Assembly: GCA_003550325.1 (NCBI GenBank)
Contig: QKWP01000275.1
Coordinates: 70,758 to 134,757 of the forward strand
DNA length: 64,000 nucleotides
Direction of reading: 5' to 3'
DNA from: Gigaspora rosea
Lineage: Eukaryota; Glomeromycota; Glomeromycetes; Diversisporales; Gigasporaceae
The translations under genes were made by a program, and so were the position numbers. The notes below the pieces were generated by a model. It did no database searches. It was given only the letters and a program-made list of their open reading frames with translations, and was not told the origin of the DNA. Every line of letters begins with the position of its first letter. Within the stretch, counting starts at the first letter, position 1. Positions 20,962-31,964 of this stretch are shown here, piece by piece.

Positions 20962-22014
20962 ATGAAATTCTTAATTATTCAACTCTTAATTACCGTGTTG
21001 TTTTTAACTTATGCGTTTTCGCATCCTAAAAATCATAATCATAAACCGACCTGTGATATATCCTCAAATCCCGGAAGCCTTCTTATTAAACCAGGTATGA
21101 TTTTGGATTCTTAGAAAGAGGAGAAGTAATTTTAGGTAAAATTTTTAATTTATCATATGGTTTATTAATGAAATAGCTACTGGATCATGTTTTAATTCTG
21201 GCGATTAGATCCCTTTCACTTTTATTCCTGGATCAGATGTACCCTCTTCCCTTGATAAAGTCCAACTCGCCATAACATACGATGGAATAATTGTCCTTAA
21301 AACCAACGTTGCATTGAAACCAGGTATGTGAAGAGCTTTAAATCTTCGTCATGCTATAATAAATTACTAAATTTATATTGCTGAACCAAATCAAAGGTAA
21401 AGACAAATATTCATTTACCTTTACCGTCCCTGATAACACTACCCTTCCTTCTCCTTCTGATGCTCGCTATGAAATTGGATTTGATGACTGGAAACTCACT
21501 TCCGGAACCTTTTCAATTAATCATCCAAAGTTTGGTCTTACCATCTATGAACCCAGAATTAAGGAATGCTATGAGGTATAGTTATTTACATTCTAAATTT
21601 AATCTGTTTAAGCTATTCAGTGTTAATTGTTATTAATTTTTTTTTTAAATAAACAACTTAGGCTAGTGAAACCGTTACTATCCGCTGGGAAGATCGTAAG
21701 CATATTTATTTATAAAAAGTTTATAAAACTAATTAATGCAATAAATAATTAACGAAGCTTATATGTACACAACTATAGCATTCCATAAATATCAAAGAAT
21801 TGATATTACTAAAATTGATATCTACAATAACGTAGCACAACAATGGACTAATCTTGTTTCTAAATCTATTCCTGTTAGACATGGCCAATACGATATCACT
21901 CTTCCTAAAACACTTGCAAAACAAAATGGTTATGTTTTTGGAATTTTAGTTAAACGAAATGGCAAAGATGAACATTATTATTCTAACCCTTTCAGTGTTA
22001 CAACTGCGATCTAA
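20962..22014 (+). pseudogene. Secreted protein with two KNH/Kre9-like domains, five exons, one in-frame TAG
   Basis: Exons: 20962-21094, 21177-21323, 21397-21575, 21662-21695 and 21758-22014. All four introns (82, 73, 86 and 62 bp) are GT-AG, and the phases agree. The joined frame is exactly 250 codons including the TAA. Residues 1-20 (MKFLIIQLLITVLFLTYAFS) are a strong signal peptide, followed by a His/Asn-rich stretch. Residues 45-152 and 153-249 each look like a beta-sandwich of the KNH/Kre9 N-terminal type (Ser-Thr-rich cell-wall or GPI-anchored families). The second domain has ETVTIRWED near its start and YSNPFSVTTAI at the end. These features predict an extracellular or wall protein; the molecular function is unknown. 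The one defect is TAG at 21206-21208 (codon 55, in CFNSGD-stop-IPFTF). Using that AG as a splice acceptor would shift the frame. It may be a recent pseudogene, a polymorphism or an assembly error. Confidence 0.75.
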
Positions 22015-22066
22015 CTTTCTTAAAATTGGTTAATTACATAAATTTATATTGCATAATAATATTACA

Positions 22067-22140
22067 GTCGCACCTTGATATAGTCACACTCGATATAGTC
22101 ACATGATCGATATAGTCGCCTTTTATATAGCAATTTAAAT
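22067..22140. mobile_element. pogo-like terminus with GATATAGTCAC repeats
   Basis: ACAGTCGCACCTTGATATAG followed by several GATATAGTCAC words lies 53 bp after the KNH-domain gene stop. It resembles the ends of 2455-3181. The matching opposite end is not identified. Confidence 0.45.
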
Positions 22141-22284
22141 TTATATTATTTTATTATTCTCTACATAATGGTTAGTCCCAAAAGTTCTAAGATTATTAAT
22201 TACGAGATAGGTCAATTTTATACTTATAGATCTTTAATTTATTAAATTTAAAATATTTTTTAATATTATTAATTATATATATAA

Positions 22285-22498
22285 CAGTATTGTATATTTT
22301 TACTGTTTAAAGCATGTTCAAGCTTTAATAATAAATCAATTTATTTAAAAAAAAAAATAATATATATTTTTTAGATGTAAAACATATTTTACTTAAAAAT
22401 TAATATAGATTATTTTAATAAAATTAAATAATTTTAATTTTTTTAATTGTTTAAAATTGTTCAAAGTGTTCAAATTACTATTTATAACTATTTTGTAA
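22285..22498. mobile_element. Degenerate copy of the CAGTGTTGT hAT-type MITE
   Basis: The left end CAGTATTGTATATTTTTACTG and the internal order of GTTCAAGCTT, AATATATATTTTTTAGA and TTAAAATTGTTCAAAG match 14394-14674 and 24419-24660. The right terminus is eroded and no TSD is left. Confidence 0.55.
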
Positions 22499-22515
22499 TA
22501 GAGCATTCTATTTTA

Positions 22516-22724
22516 CGCCATGTGCATGTACACGGGTATATTAATATCTTAAAATCTTGATTATAAAACAGCTCTTGAAGTTCTAACAAAAATATTCCTT
22601 GAAATTCTCTAACTCTAAATCTAACCTTACCATAACCTTAAACTGAGTTATTGCTTGTTCAACAAATTATATATTACATAAATTTGTAAGTCAATAAGTT
22701 AGTACCCATGTACAAACACTATGT
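22516..22724. mobile_element. MITE of the CTAACCC-core family (degenerate)
   Basis: The ends GCATGTACACGGGTA and, inverted, GTTTGTACATGGGTA are imperfect. The core words are TTCTAACAAAAATATTCC, TTGAAATTC and CTAAATCTAACC. Confidence 0.45.
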
Positions 22725-24090
22725 GTAAACAAAGAATTTTCTATTATATAAATCAATTTTGTATAACAAAACCAAAAACTCTTCTAAAAAATCACATACT
22801 TAAAATTTTGCTTATAAAACTGTTTTTTTTATACAAAATAAAAATTTTTTTGCTAAATTTTAATATATATAAAGCCCTATTCTAATATTTAATTTTTATT
22901 ATTACTCTAATATAAAAAGTTTAATTTTTGTTTAATAAAAACTATTTATTTTAATTTATATATTGCAGATTATAGATAATAATTACTTATAGTAATTATT
23001 TTTTTTTAGTTTCAAAGTGTTTGTTTTCAGAACTAGGATATTATTTAGTAGTTTAGCTTTTCAAAAGTATTATATGGATAAAAACAGTAATATATATAGA
23101 CATTATGAATAGTAATTTTAACAATTTTAAATAATTTTAAACAATTAAATAAATTAAAAATATTTAAAACTATTAATATAACCTATTTTAATTTAATTAG
23201 AATATGTTTGGCATTTAAAAAAATATATAATTATATATTTTTTAGACAAATTTATTAATTATTATAGCCTGGACAAGCTTTAACAATTTTAGTAAAGATC
23301 AAAACCAGATACTGTATCTATTTATCTATATAATTGTATCTGTTTTAAAAAACCTATATTTAAAAATTTTAGTTTTAATTTGCAGATAACTGAATAAGCT
23401 TTGTAGATAACTAAATCATTCTACAAATATATTTAAACAACTAGCCAAATAACATGATAGCTTATATATGCACTATATATATATATATAAATAATTTTTT
23501 ATTGTCATACATTGCCATATATTGCTATTAAATTTATTTTATTTTTTATTCTATTTAGTAATATAGCAGATGGCAAATACCAAATTCAGTACTACTAGGC
23601 TACCAAAATTAATTAGATTAGTTAAATGAGCTAATTATTCTACTAAAATAATTTGCTTAAAACTATAATTCATATGGGGGCCTGTTAATTAAAACATGTC
23701 TTATGACTTTTTTTTCATTTTGAGAAAATCACGTTTGAAATTTAGTGTAACAACAACAATGATGATCTATTATTAGTAGAACCTGTTTGATCTACATGAA
23801 TTAGCCAATTATATAAGCTCTTTTCTATGACTATGCAGCAAGGATCAACAAGCTATTTTCTAAAATCTATTTTTAGATTGCTTTTATTTATATACTGCAT
23901 TTAGAAAAATAGGCATTGCCAAAAATTTTATTATGTAAATTAATGCTTTAAATATTAAATTATATAATCAAATACATACTTTATTTGATAGTATCGTTAA
24001 CTCATTTTTGCAAAAAATATATTTTAATTGACCACTTACCATATTTATTTTATTAGCTTAATTGATGATCCGAATATGATCAATACTATT
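22725..24090. other. AT-rich intergenic DNA with one further hAT-MITE relic
   Basis: Bases 23085-23314 hold an inverted, degenerate CAGTGTTGT-family copy (CAGTAATATATAT at one end, ACCAGATACTG at the other, with TGGACAAGCTTTAAC inside). The rest (22725-23084 and 23315-24090) shows no gene. Confidence 0.45.
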
Positions 24091-24212
24091 ACCATATTGG
24101 GACAATAGTAAATTTGGGGATAAGTACAATATAAATTTTTATTATATGCTAGAATCCGATGTTTGTCAAATAAAAGGTAATTTTTTATTAAGTTAACAAC
24201 TTATATCAATTA

Positions 24213-24697
24213 ATTGAAAGTTGTAGAGCTCACTGAGATGCATCTAATAGTGGTTAGATTATTCAAATCGGCCCAGTGTATTTTGAGATATTGCTAAAAA
24301 ATAATTGGCTGACTATATAAAATTTGTTTATATGGAATTTTATATAGTCGGCCAATTATTTTTTTAGCAATATCTCAGCATACACTAGGCTGATTTGAAT
24401 GATCAAACCACTATTAGACAGTGTTGTACATGGGACGCGTCTACACTATGTAAAAGGTCCAATATCCAAGATTGTTCAAAATCATCCAAGCCTATATCCA
24501 TATTTAACTAATTAATAAAGTTATTTAAAAAAATATATAATTATATATTTTTTTAGGTGCTGGACTTATTGGTAAAAAAATTAAAATAGATTATTTTAAT
24601 AAAATTACAATTTGAAAAAAATGTCCAAAATTGTCCAAAATTGTCCTATATACAATACTGCCATTAGGTGCATCTTATGAGCTCTACAACTTTCTTT
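24213..24697. mobile_element. Foldback hairpin element, interrupted by a hAT-type MITE
   Basis: The left arm AAGTTGTAGAGCTC, GATGCATCTAATAGTGGTTAG, AATCGGCCCAGTG and GCTAAAAAATAATTGGC is repeated inverted on the right. The apex is near 24328 in GTTTATATGGAATTTTATA. The right arm is split by the insertion 24419-24660. A diverged relative with the same arm order is 52541-53079. Confidence 0.75.
24419..24660. mobile_element. hAT-type MITE (CAGTGTTGT family) nested in the foldback
   Basis: Starts CAGTGTTGTACATGGGAC and ends, inverted, CAGTATTGTATATAGGAC. The flanks are CTATTAGA (24411-24418) and CCATTAGG (24661-24668), an 8-bp TSD with two changes. The left arm of the host hairpin preserves the uninterrupted target (ATGCATCTAATAG). 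Confidence 0.82.
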
Positions 24698-24775
24698 CTT
24701 TTTTTTTTATATCAAAGTTCCTGCTCTGGGTGAGAGTTTATTTAATCAAACCTGTGGATCAAAGGCGCCTCTTTC

Positions 24776-24975
24776 GGCGCACCCACAATTGTTACATTGA
24801 ATGAGAGTATGACTAGCCACACATACAACTTTTGGTTGTTTAATTGAAGTAGTCCGCCTACACTAGTTGCCATACCTACAACCCAACTAGGTGATTGCCT
24901 ATTTAAACCCTCTGGTCCAACGCTTTGCATGTCAATCCTACTTGTGATTACTAGTACAGCTCTCCGATACATTCA
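24776..24975. repeat. Repeat fragment shared with 10851-11000
   Basis: Same orientation as 10851-11000, sharing CTAGCCACAC, AAGTAGTCC, GCCATACCTACAACCCAACT and GCCTATTTAAACCCTCTGG. Copy ends are not defined. Protein-like frames here are short and unrecognised. Confidence 0.5.
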
Positions 24976-25282
24976 GTGATAGCACATTGTTATTTAAAAA
25001 TAAATGACACCTTGTCATATAACAAGTCATTTTTGTCATAAAAAAATCATTTATCTTTTTATGACTATACTTGTTATTTATAGTTTATATAATAATTATT
25101 AATAATCACATTGATATTTGCATTGATACAAAGAATTTTGAAAATCTATATTTAAAAGCTCATTATAGTGATATCTATCAATTAAACATTGCCGTCTGTT
25201 GATAATATTTGATCAAATGTTTCACAAATCATGAACCATATCTCAACTATCCTAATCCAAACACTAAATGCTTATCTGAAAG

Positions 25283-25510
25283 AGCTTGTTAGAATGGCAT
25301 CAATAAAGAGCTGTTAGGATGATTATTTAACATAACCATAAGGAGTTTTTAAAATGGTTATTTATCGCTAACTATAAAGAGCTGCTAGAATGATTATTTA
25401 ATATTAATCATAAAAACCATTAGAATGATTATTTAACACTAATCATCAAAAGTTGTTAGAATGATAATGCTAACCATAATGAGATGTTAGAATGATTATT
25501 TTTAAATGTT
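25283..25510. repeat. TTAGAATGATTATTTAAC direct-repeat array
   Basis: About six loose copies of a unit near 40 bp containing GTTAGAATGATTATTTAAC and CTAACCATAA. Same short-motif style as other arrays in the window; no TSD was found. Confidence 0.55.
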
Positions 25511-25544
25511 AATCTGTGTAAACTTGATTAACATAAATAACACC

Positions 25545-25985
25545 TTTTTGTAAAATCTTCATAACACGTTAACGTGTTAGCACTTATGCGTTATACATGT
25601 TGGCAAAATCCCAAATTACTATAGTTTGGGATTTGTCCGTGCCCAAATCCCAAATATATCCCAAATTAATTTCTCAAAAACTTTATTAAAAATCTTTGTT
25701 TAAACAAATAGTTGATATTCTTATTGTTATAGATAACATATTTGCAAAATTTCAGGCCTACTTTTTTGATTTAATTTTTTACAAATAGCAATTGTTTTTT
25801 TTTGAATTTGGGATTTGTCCATGTTTTGCCAGCAAGTATACTTATGCATGTTAAGGAACACAGATTATAACTATTCTCGATAGCACGTCAATGTGTTTAG
25901 CTTAGTAGTACTATTGTTGAAAAGCACATAGTGTTAAATAGTATGTTAATGTGGCAAATAACACATCAATGTGTTGTATATTAAA
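25545..25985. repeat. Self-complementary AACACGTTAACGTGTTA cluster around a nested element
   Basis: ATAACACGTTAACGTGTTAG (25560) on the left and CACGTCAATGTGTTTAG, TATGTTAATGTGGC and AACACATCAATGTGTTG on the right form an inverted-word cluster. It is interrupted at 25592-25840 by another element. It looks like a motif-repeat element that served as an insertion target. Confidence 0.5.
25592..25840. mobile_element. TATACTTGYTGGCAAAA element with a 9-bp duplication
   Basis: The left end TATACATGTTGGCAAAA and right end, inverted, TATACTTGCTGGCAAAA enclose AATCCCAAAT and ATTTGGGATTTG words. The flanks CTTATGCGT (25583-25591) and CTTATGCAT (25841-25849) match at 8 of 9 bases. A 9-bp TSD would suit a Mutator-like element. 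The same terminus closes the element at 1-149. Confidence 0.65.
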
Positions 25986-26540
25986 TTCAAATATATATAA
26001 ACGAATGAATTTGACTTCAATAAAGAGAGAGACAGATGAAGAGGGGTTCCCTCTGATTTTATTTAATGAAAATAAAGGAAGTAAGCTAGTGTAGAGCTAA
26101 AGAGACCTTTATTCAAGTAAATCAGAAACTTATCTTCTAGTATCTATTAGAGTTAAATTGGTTAAACATATATGCTCTCCCTCCTTTAATAGTTTCACTA
26201 TTTTACATCTCGCTTATTATGTAATAGAAATTTGAAAAGGACATAGATTGTTCACCTATATTTTGCAGAATATTATAACCACATTATAGAACTTGGATTT
26301 GTTATCACTTGTATACTAAAGTTTATAATAAAATTGGTCGAATATCCATTAAATTGAATATGAACACAGATAATGGATTCAATGCTCTACTATAATAGAT
26401 TATATTGATTAAAAAATGGTTAAATCCAACCTATGATTTAATGGTAAGTCTAATATTTAGCAGTAATTTAAAAAAAGATCAATTCTATAAAACAAAAAAA
26501 AGAACAATTTAAGTATAATTGAAAAAATGAAACATGTAAC
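25853..26540. other. AT-rich intergenic DNA
   Basis: No gene seen in either strand beyond the ACGTGTT-type words already noted. Confidence 0.45.
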
Positions 26541-26542
26541 AC

Positions 26543-26767
26543 TAGGGCTCCGAAGTCCAGGTCTGGTCCGGTCTGGGTCCGGCTGGACCCGGACTCGAAC
26601 CCAGACTCGAACTATAAATTTTGGAAATTTTGAACCTGGACTTGGACCCGAACCTAAAGTACTGAACCCGAACTGGACTAAAACATGATTATAGGTTCGG
26701 TCCGGGTCCGGTTCAAAGTTCGCAAACCTGTCAGAGTCCGGGATTAGCAGTAAAAAAAAAAAAAAAA
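26543..26767. mobile_element. GGACCCGGACTCGAAC motif element, copy A, runs into the gap
   Basis: Begins TAGGGCTCCGAAGTCC and is filled with GGTCCGG, GGACTCGAACC and CCGGGTCCGG words in both orientations. It is much more GC-rich than its flanks. It aligns over its whole length, inverted, with 58505-58727. TAGGGCT is also the terminus of 53756-54181. Poly(A) precedes the gap at 26768. Confidence 0.65.
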
Positions 26768-27735
26768 NNNNNNNNNNNNNNNNNNNNNNNNNNNNNNNNN
26801 NNNNNNNNNNNNNNNNNNNNNNNNNNNNNNNNNNNNNNNNNNNNNNNNNNNNNNNNNNNNNNNNNNNNNNNNNNNNNNNNNNNNNNNNNNNNNNNNNNNN
26901 NNNNNNNNNNNNNNNNNNNNNNNNNNNNNNNNNNNNNNNNNNNNNNNNNNNNNNNNNNNNNNNNNNNNNNNNNNNNNNNNNNNNNNNNNNNNNNNNNNNN
27001 NNNNNNNNNNNNNNNNNNNNNNNNNNNNNNNNNNNNNNNNNNNNNNNNNNNNNNNNNNNNNNNNNNNNNNNNNNNNNNNNNNNNNNNNNNNNNNNNNNNN
27101 NNNNNNNNNNNNNNNNNNNNNNNNNNNNNNNNNNNNNNNNNNNNNNNNNNNNNNNNNNNNNNNNNNNNNNNNNNNNNNNNNNNNNNNNNNNNNNNNNNNN
27201 NNNNNNNNNNNNNNNNNNNNNNNNNNNNNNNNNNNNNNNNNNNNNNNNNNNNNNNNNNNNNNNNNNNNNNNNNNNNNNNNNNNNNNNNNNNNNNNNNNNN
27301 NNNNNNNNNNNNNNNNNNNNNNNNNNNNNNNNNNNNNNNNNNNNNNNNNNNNNNNNNNNNNNNNNNNNNNNNNNNNNNNNNNNNNNNNNNNNNNNNNNNN
27401 NNNNNNNNNNNNNNNNNNNNNNNNNNNNNNNNNNNNNNNNNNNNNNNNNNNNNNNNNNNNNNNNNNNNNNNNNNNNNNNNNNNNNNNNNNNNNNNNNNNN
27501 NNNNNNNNNNNNNNNNNNNNNNNNNNNNNNNNNNNNNNNNNNNNNNNNNNNNNNNNNNNNNNNNNNNNNNNNNNNNNNNNNNNNNNNNNNNNNNNNNNNN
27601 NNNNNNNNNNNNNNNNNNNNNNNNNNNNNNNNNNNNNNNNNNNNNNNNNNNNNNNNNNNNNNNNNNNNNNNNNNNNNNNNNNNNNNNNNNNNNNNNNNNN
27701 NNNNNNNNNNNNNNNNNNNNNNNNNNNNNNNNNNN
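26768..27735. other. Assembly gap (968 N)
   Basis: Unsequenced. Any reading frame drawn across it is meaningless. It directly follows the strongly self-complementary copy A of the GGACC element, which may explain the gap. Confidence 1.
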
Positions 27736-27807
27736 AATATATATTAACATTAGTATGCATATAATACAGTATTTTTATATAAATTTCTTTTTTATTACTA
27801 TACAAAG

Positions 27808-27996
27808 AAATTTGGCCACTTGGCCGTTTGGCCATTTGGCCATTGGCCAACGGCAATATCGGCAAAATAATTTTTATTGGCCTGGCCAATTGACATTCAA
27901 CTTTGGCCGCAAAATTCTGGCCATTTTGGCCAAATAATTATATATTGGCCGATGGCCAATTAAATTTTCTTTGGCTGATTAAATTGCCATCACTGC
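27808..27996. mobile_element. TTTGGCCA motif-repeat element
   Basis: Around ten copies of TTGGCCA/TGGCCGTTTGGCC in both orientations within 170 bp. The right side ends GCCATCACTG, whose complement CAGTGATGGC would be a hAT-like terminus. The left terminus is not identified. Confidence 0.5.
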
Positions 27997-27999
27997 TCA

Positions 28000-29610
28000 T
28001 ATGGTTATATCCGGAATATTCATATTATAATGCATCAATCAAATAAAGTAACTCTATATATGTTAATATAAAAAATGATTTATGCATGAAGTTGTACAGT
28101 ACTTTGTACATTTTATTCTAACTTACGTATTCGTCAGGTGTCATTAGTGGCCAGACAAAGAAGATCTAGGTGTATTTCAGAAATAATTAAGAGTTTAAAA
28201 AATCTTATTTGTGTATCAAAATTTTGAAATCAGAAAATAAAATGGGAGTATTTAGAGACTTCTATTTGACGAAATTATGCCAATCAACAAACTATTTTTT
28301 TTAACGTAAAATACAGTTTGTTTGCATAGTTTTGTTCTAATTCGGTACTTCTGTACTTTTCTTGTACGATGCTTGTTTTCCATATTTGGGGATTTTCTTT
28401 TTTTTTATATATTATTTTAATTAAAATAAATAAAAATTTTCCTTAGTTACCATGAAAATACTTGATCAAAGATCAACCTGTCTTTGTCTGCATACTCTCC
28501 TTTAGAATCAGATCATGCCAAATTAGCCTAAAAATTCTTTACGTATTTATATACTCTATTTAAATTTACTATTTTGAATTCGTAAACCATTACTAGAGTA
28601 CTGCCCATTTTACTTATTTGCGCAGGTAACACAAAATAAAAAAGGGAATCCGATTTTGTAAATAAACTAAGTACGCGAGATAAAAATTTAGAGTTAGGGT
28701 CTTAACATTAGAGGCTATAGGGTTAGAGTGATGCTTAATATAAGTAAACTTTCATTCCTATCATTTTTAATTAGTGCACCAAGATCAATTTAAATATTAG
28801 TTTTTGCGTATTTTTGCTTTTTTTATCTTTTACGTGTGTTCGAATTCTTCGTCAGGCTGATCTGGAATAGGCAAAATTTGCACTCTCTGATTGGCTATAT
28901 TTCCTCTCCAGGAGCTTGTATTACATGCACAAATAAGTGGATGCGAGTACTGCACACCCACCCACCTTGCAAACTTACGTTTTATTTATACTTTTTTTGA
29001 TGAAATTTCTTGTTACACATTCTAGTAGGTCTCAATTTCAGATTAACGGATCCACACTGATTTTCTTTAAAAAGATCGATTCCCGAACATGGCGGCAGTG
29101 TATTTAAAACTTCACTAACACGAATAGCTTATGTCTATTTATGATATAAAAATTCATGTTTTATCTACTTTATCCGTATTAACGTTAATTTTTATATTAT
29201 CTGTATTTAAGCCTCAAATAATATTTTTATTTGTTAAAAAAAAAATGATTAAAATTTTTTTCTTATTTATTAATACGTTACAATTTATTAACCTTATAAT
29301 AAAACCGTAACAAGCAATCTAATACAGCTTTCAACTTGCGCTATTCTTATTATATTCCATACTGTGTAAAGTATATAATAGGAAAATAAAATAAGTGCTT
29401 ACTGTACAAGTATGTATTTATATATATAATATAATAATAATTATTACAGTATATACTTATAAAAAACTAAAAAGCCAGTATAAGTTTAAAGTATAATTTA
29501 TTTATATTGACCTAATAAATAATATAATAAACAAACAAAATATTAAAATCATGTTCTTATTTAAAATGCATTAAATTTATGATGTAAACAAGTTTTATAT
29601 CGGGTGATGC
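28000..29610. other. Intergenic DNA with one CTAACCC-core MITE relic
   Basis: Bases 28621-28850 carry the core words inverted: TTAGAGTTAGGGTCTTAAC, GGGTTAGAGTGATGCTTA, then CATTTTTAATTAGTGCACC. The ends there are unclear. Bases 28000-28620 and 28850-29610 show no gene. Confidence 0.4.
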
Positions 29611-29614
29611 TAGT

Positions 29615-29705
29615 ACCTATATAAAATTTTGATGGGATAAAATGCGCATGATTCGGAAACATGCGAATTAATGCGCATTCACGCGCATGATTGGGGAATC
29701 ATGCG
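29615..29705. repeat. ATGCGCATGATT motif cluster
   Basis: Five or six copies of AATGCGCATGATTSGG/ACATGCGAATTAATGCGCAT in both orientations. GTGATGCT and GTGATACT on the two sides may be an eroded TSD. Confidence 0.5.
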
Positions 29706-29754
29706 CATGCATAAAACCTATTTCTAGACCCGAGTGATACTTACCCAGAACAGA

Positions 29755-29966
29755 ACACTATGTATGTTGGATTGGGTTTCAGACTTTCGAACCGGACTCA
29801 AACTTTTCGGACTGGGCTCAAACTGGACTCGAACCAAGCAAAAGTTTGATATTCGAACTCGGACCGGACTGAGTTTTAAAATAGTTTGAGTCCGAGTCCG
29901 GTTCTAAATTCGAACCGGACTCAGACTTACCTAAAGTCCAGCTTTAGTCTGGTCCGTCGGAGCCCT
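29755..29966. mobile_element. GGACC/CGAACCGGACTC motif element, copy B
   Basis: Dense CGAACCGGACTC, GGACTCGAACC and GAGTCCGGTTC words in both orientations. The right end GTCGGAGCCCTA is the inverted TAGGGCTCC terminus seen in copies A and C. The left terminus is eroded. Confidence 0.55.
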
Positions 29967-30289
29967 ATATGACACTAAAAGAACTAATTTAAATTATTAA
30001 ATCATTAATAAATATGAACTACGTTTATTATTATTAATCTATTACATCAAGAATCATCTGAATCATTTTTTCAATAAGTGAAAATTGAAAAATAACAACT
30101 GTAAGTACTGATTCTATGATTTGATACCTGGAGCAATTCATATTATATACGAAGAATATGCTTTTGAGGATAACCTGTTGGTGTAAAACACACTAAAAAC
30201 TGGCAAAGTTGAAATAAAAAAAAATGCACACCAGATACATCTCAAACTGAGAAGTATTATTAATTACCAATCCATGGTTGTAATTTCTG

Positions 30290-30446
30290 TTATATCGTTT
30301 AGTTGATTAATATAAATTATAGTTAGTTGATAACTAGTTGATAACTAGTTGATAACTAGCAATTAATTGTAATCAAACCAGTTGATAATAAATCGATTAG
30401 TTGAAAAGTTGCCAACTAGTAGGTTTTTTAACTAACGATTTGGAAC
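30290..30446. mobile_element. TAGTTGATAAC motif-repeat element
   Basis: AGTTGATAACTAGTTGATAAC is tandemly repeated at 30325-30360 with inverted words (CAACTAGT) to 30420. The right end AACGATTTGGAACACT, inverted, reads AGTGTTCCAAATCG, a hAT-like end. The left end ATATCGTTTAGTTG is a partial match. Confidence 0.5.
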
Positions 30447-30449
30447 ACT

Positions 30450-30900
30450 AAGTCATGCTGAACCAGGAATAGATGTTAAATAGTAAAAAATGCAAAATAA
30501 CGTCTAGGGGCATGGTTTGAGTAATGGCCAAGATAAAGCTTAATTCAATCATAATTCGAAATTACACTTTTGGAAGTTATTTTGCATTTATAAGGAAAGT
30601 CCAATTTAGAAATGTTGAATAATAACTCCGATATAGATAGTATCGAATTTAGCTGATTTGAAGGAATGTAATGAATTTTATGATTATCGATAATTATTTT
30701 TTGGTAATGTTTTTGATAATAGTAATTATGTCATTTATTTGTTATTTTAATATCATTTATAAAAATATTCTTTATGACTTGTTATATTACCATAGTTTTG
30801 TATAATTTTTTTTTATAATAAATGACATTATCATTTTAAAATGACATGTCATTTATAGTCATTTTCATAAAAATTTTTATGATCTTGTCATTTACTATCA
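30450..30900. other. AT-rich intergenic DNA
   Basis: Inverted ATGACATTATCATTTTAAAATGACATGTCAT-like words cluster at 30690-30905 (for example TAAATGACATTATCATTTT). No gene. Confidence 0.45.
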
Positions 30901-30904
30901 CTAG

Positions 30905-31089
30905 ATACATTAGTCAGTCGAAGACAGTCTCGGATACTAACTACATCCCCTTAGGACTAATTTATCCTCGCAGTACACTTGGTAGAGCAGTCCCTGTCCA
31001 ACACAGGTATTACCTACACTTCGGTAACTTACGCACTCACCGAGGCAAGCAACTTGCAGTCAGGAAATACCTAACTGCTACCATTACCT
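30905..31089 (-). mobile_element. tRNA-Cys-like SINE fragment abutting SINE family 2, copy 2
   Basis: Read on the minus strand from 31089: TGGTAGCAGTTAGG (D-arm/A-box-like), then CCTGACTGCAAG. The latter matches a tRNA-Cys anticodon arm, with GCA between CT and AA. A similar head is at 32104-32157. The lower limit is approximate. Confidence 0.4.
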
Positions 31090-31643
31090 ACTTCTGCCCT
31101 TGTAAGATTTGCTCCAACCCTAGTACCCACCATCACTTTCCTATCGGTCTTTCACTGATACATCCCAGACTTCCAATCTAGTTGGCCCGGAAGGGTTGAT
31201 CTACTCGGCATTAGGTACCATTATAGTTTTTCTCCCCCTAGTACCTACTTCTATAACATAGGTCCTTTTCTTCCAGTACCCGATCTGGCAGCCAGGTTAG
31301 TAGACCTTGTCTCTGAGGTCAATGTCCGGTTCTTCGGCTCCGGTCCAATATTCCGGTTTTGGTAGTACCATCAAAGATTTTTGCTACTTCCTTACTCAGG
31401 TCTTGCCAAATGGGTTTTCGTTTCTCTAGTTTCTTGAATTTATCTGTATCACGAGGCACAACTTCGCCCAAAAGCTCCATTCGAGATAGTTACCAAGGAC
31501 TACAAATGATGTACTCAACCGATCCACAGGAAACAGTTACCGGACACAGGTCTATTTTTCAAAAGCGTCGCCAGTGGGATTTGAACCCTAAACCTGCCAC
31601 TTGGGCGATGACAACTTACCAACTTTTCTAAGTCGCCACACCC
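31090..31643 (-). mobile_element. tRNA-derived SINE-like element, family 2, copy 2
   Basis: The best-preserved copy. The minus strand starts GGGTGTGGCGACTTAG with AAGTTGGTAAG, and has a perfect B box in TTAGGGTTCAAATCCC. The body contains CATTTGGCAAGACC and CCTGAGTAAGGAAGTAGC. It supplies the empty-site sequence for the three insertions in 11706-12680. Confidence 0.65.
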
Positions 31644-31960
31644 AAAGCTCTACAACTTTCAATTAATTAACATAAGCTATTAACTTAATAAAAATTACTT
31701 TTCATTTGACAAATGCCAGATTCTAGTATATAATAAAAATTATAGTAATTTTGTCCCAAATTCTAATATAAAAAATAGTGCTGTCTTATCCAGATCAGTA
31801 ATTAAGTTTATAAAATAAATAATTTTATTAATTATAAGTATAGACAATTTTTAATATATATATAAATTAATTAATTTATTCTAGAAAATAATATTTGTCT
31901 AAATTTGTAACTTAAGCACTAAGTTGTGCTTGGCTAAAATTATTTGCTAATATGTGTACA
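31644..31960. other. AT-rich DNA with a foldback-element flank
   Basis: AGCTCTACAACTTTCAATTAA and the next 100 bp are the inverse of 24110-24240, that is, the outer part of a 24213-type foldback copy. No gene. Confidence 0.45.
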
Positions 31961-31964
31961 AAAT

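Noticed and set aside
21206..21208. Escape of the in-frame TAG in the KNH gene by using its AG as the intron 1 acceptor
   Set aside because: The exon would start at codon position 1 while the donor leaves phase 1, so the downstream frame would be lost.
26731..27889. Long minus-strand reading frames of more than 330 codons
   Set aside because: They consist almost wholly of N from the assembly gap.
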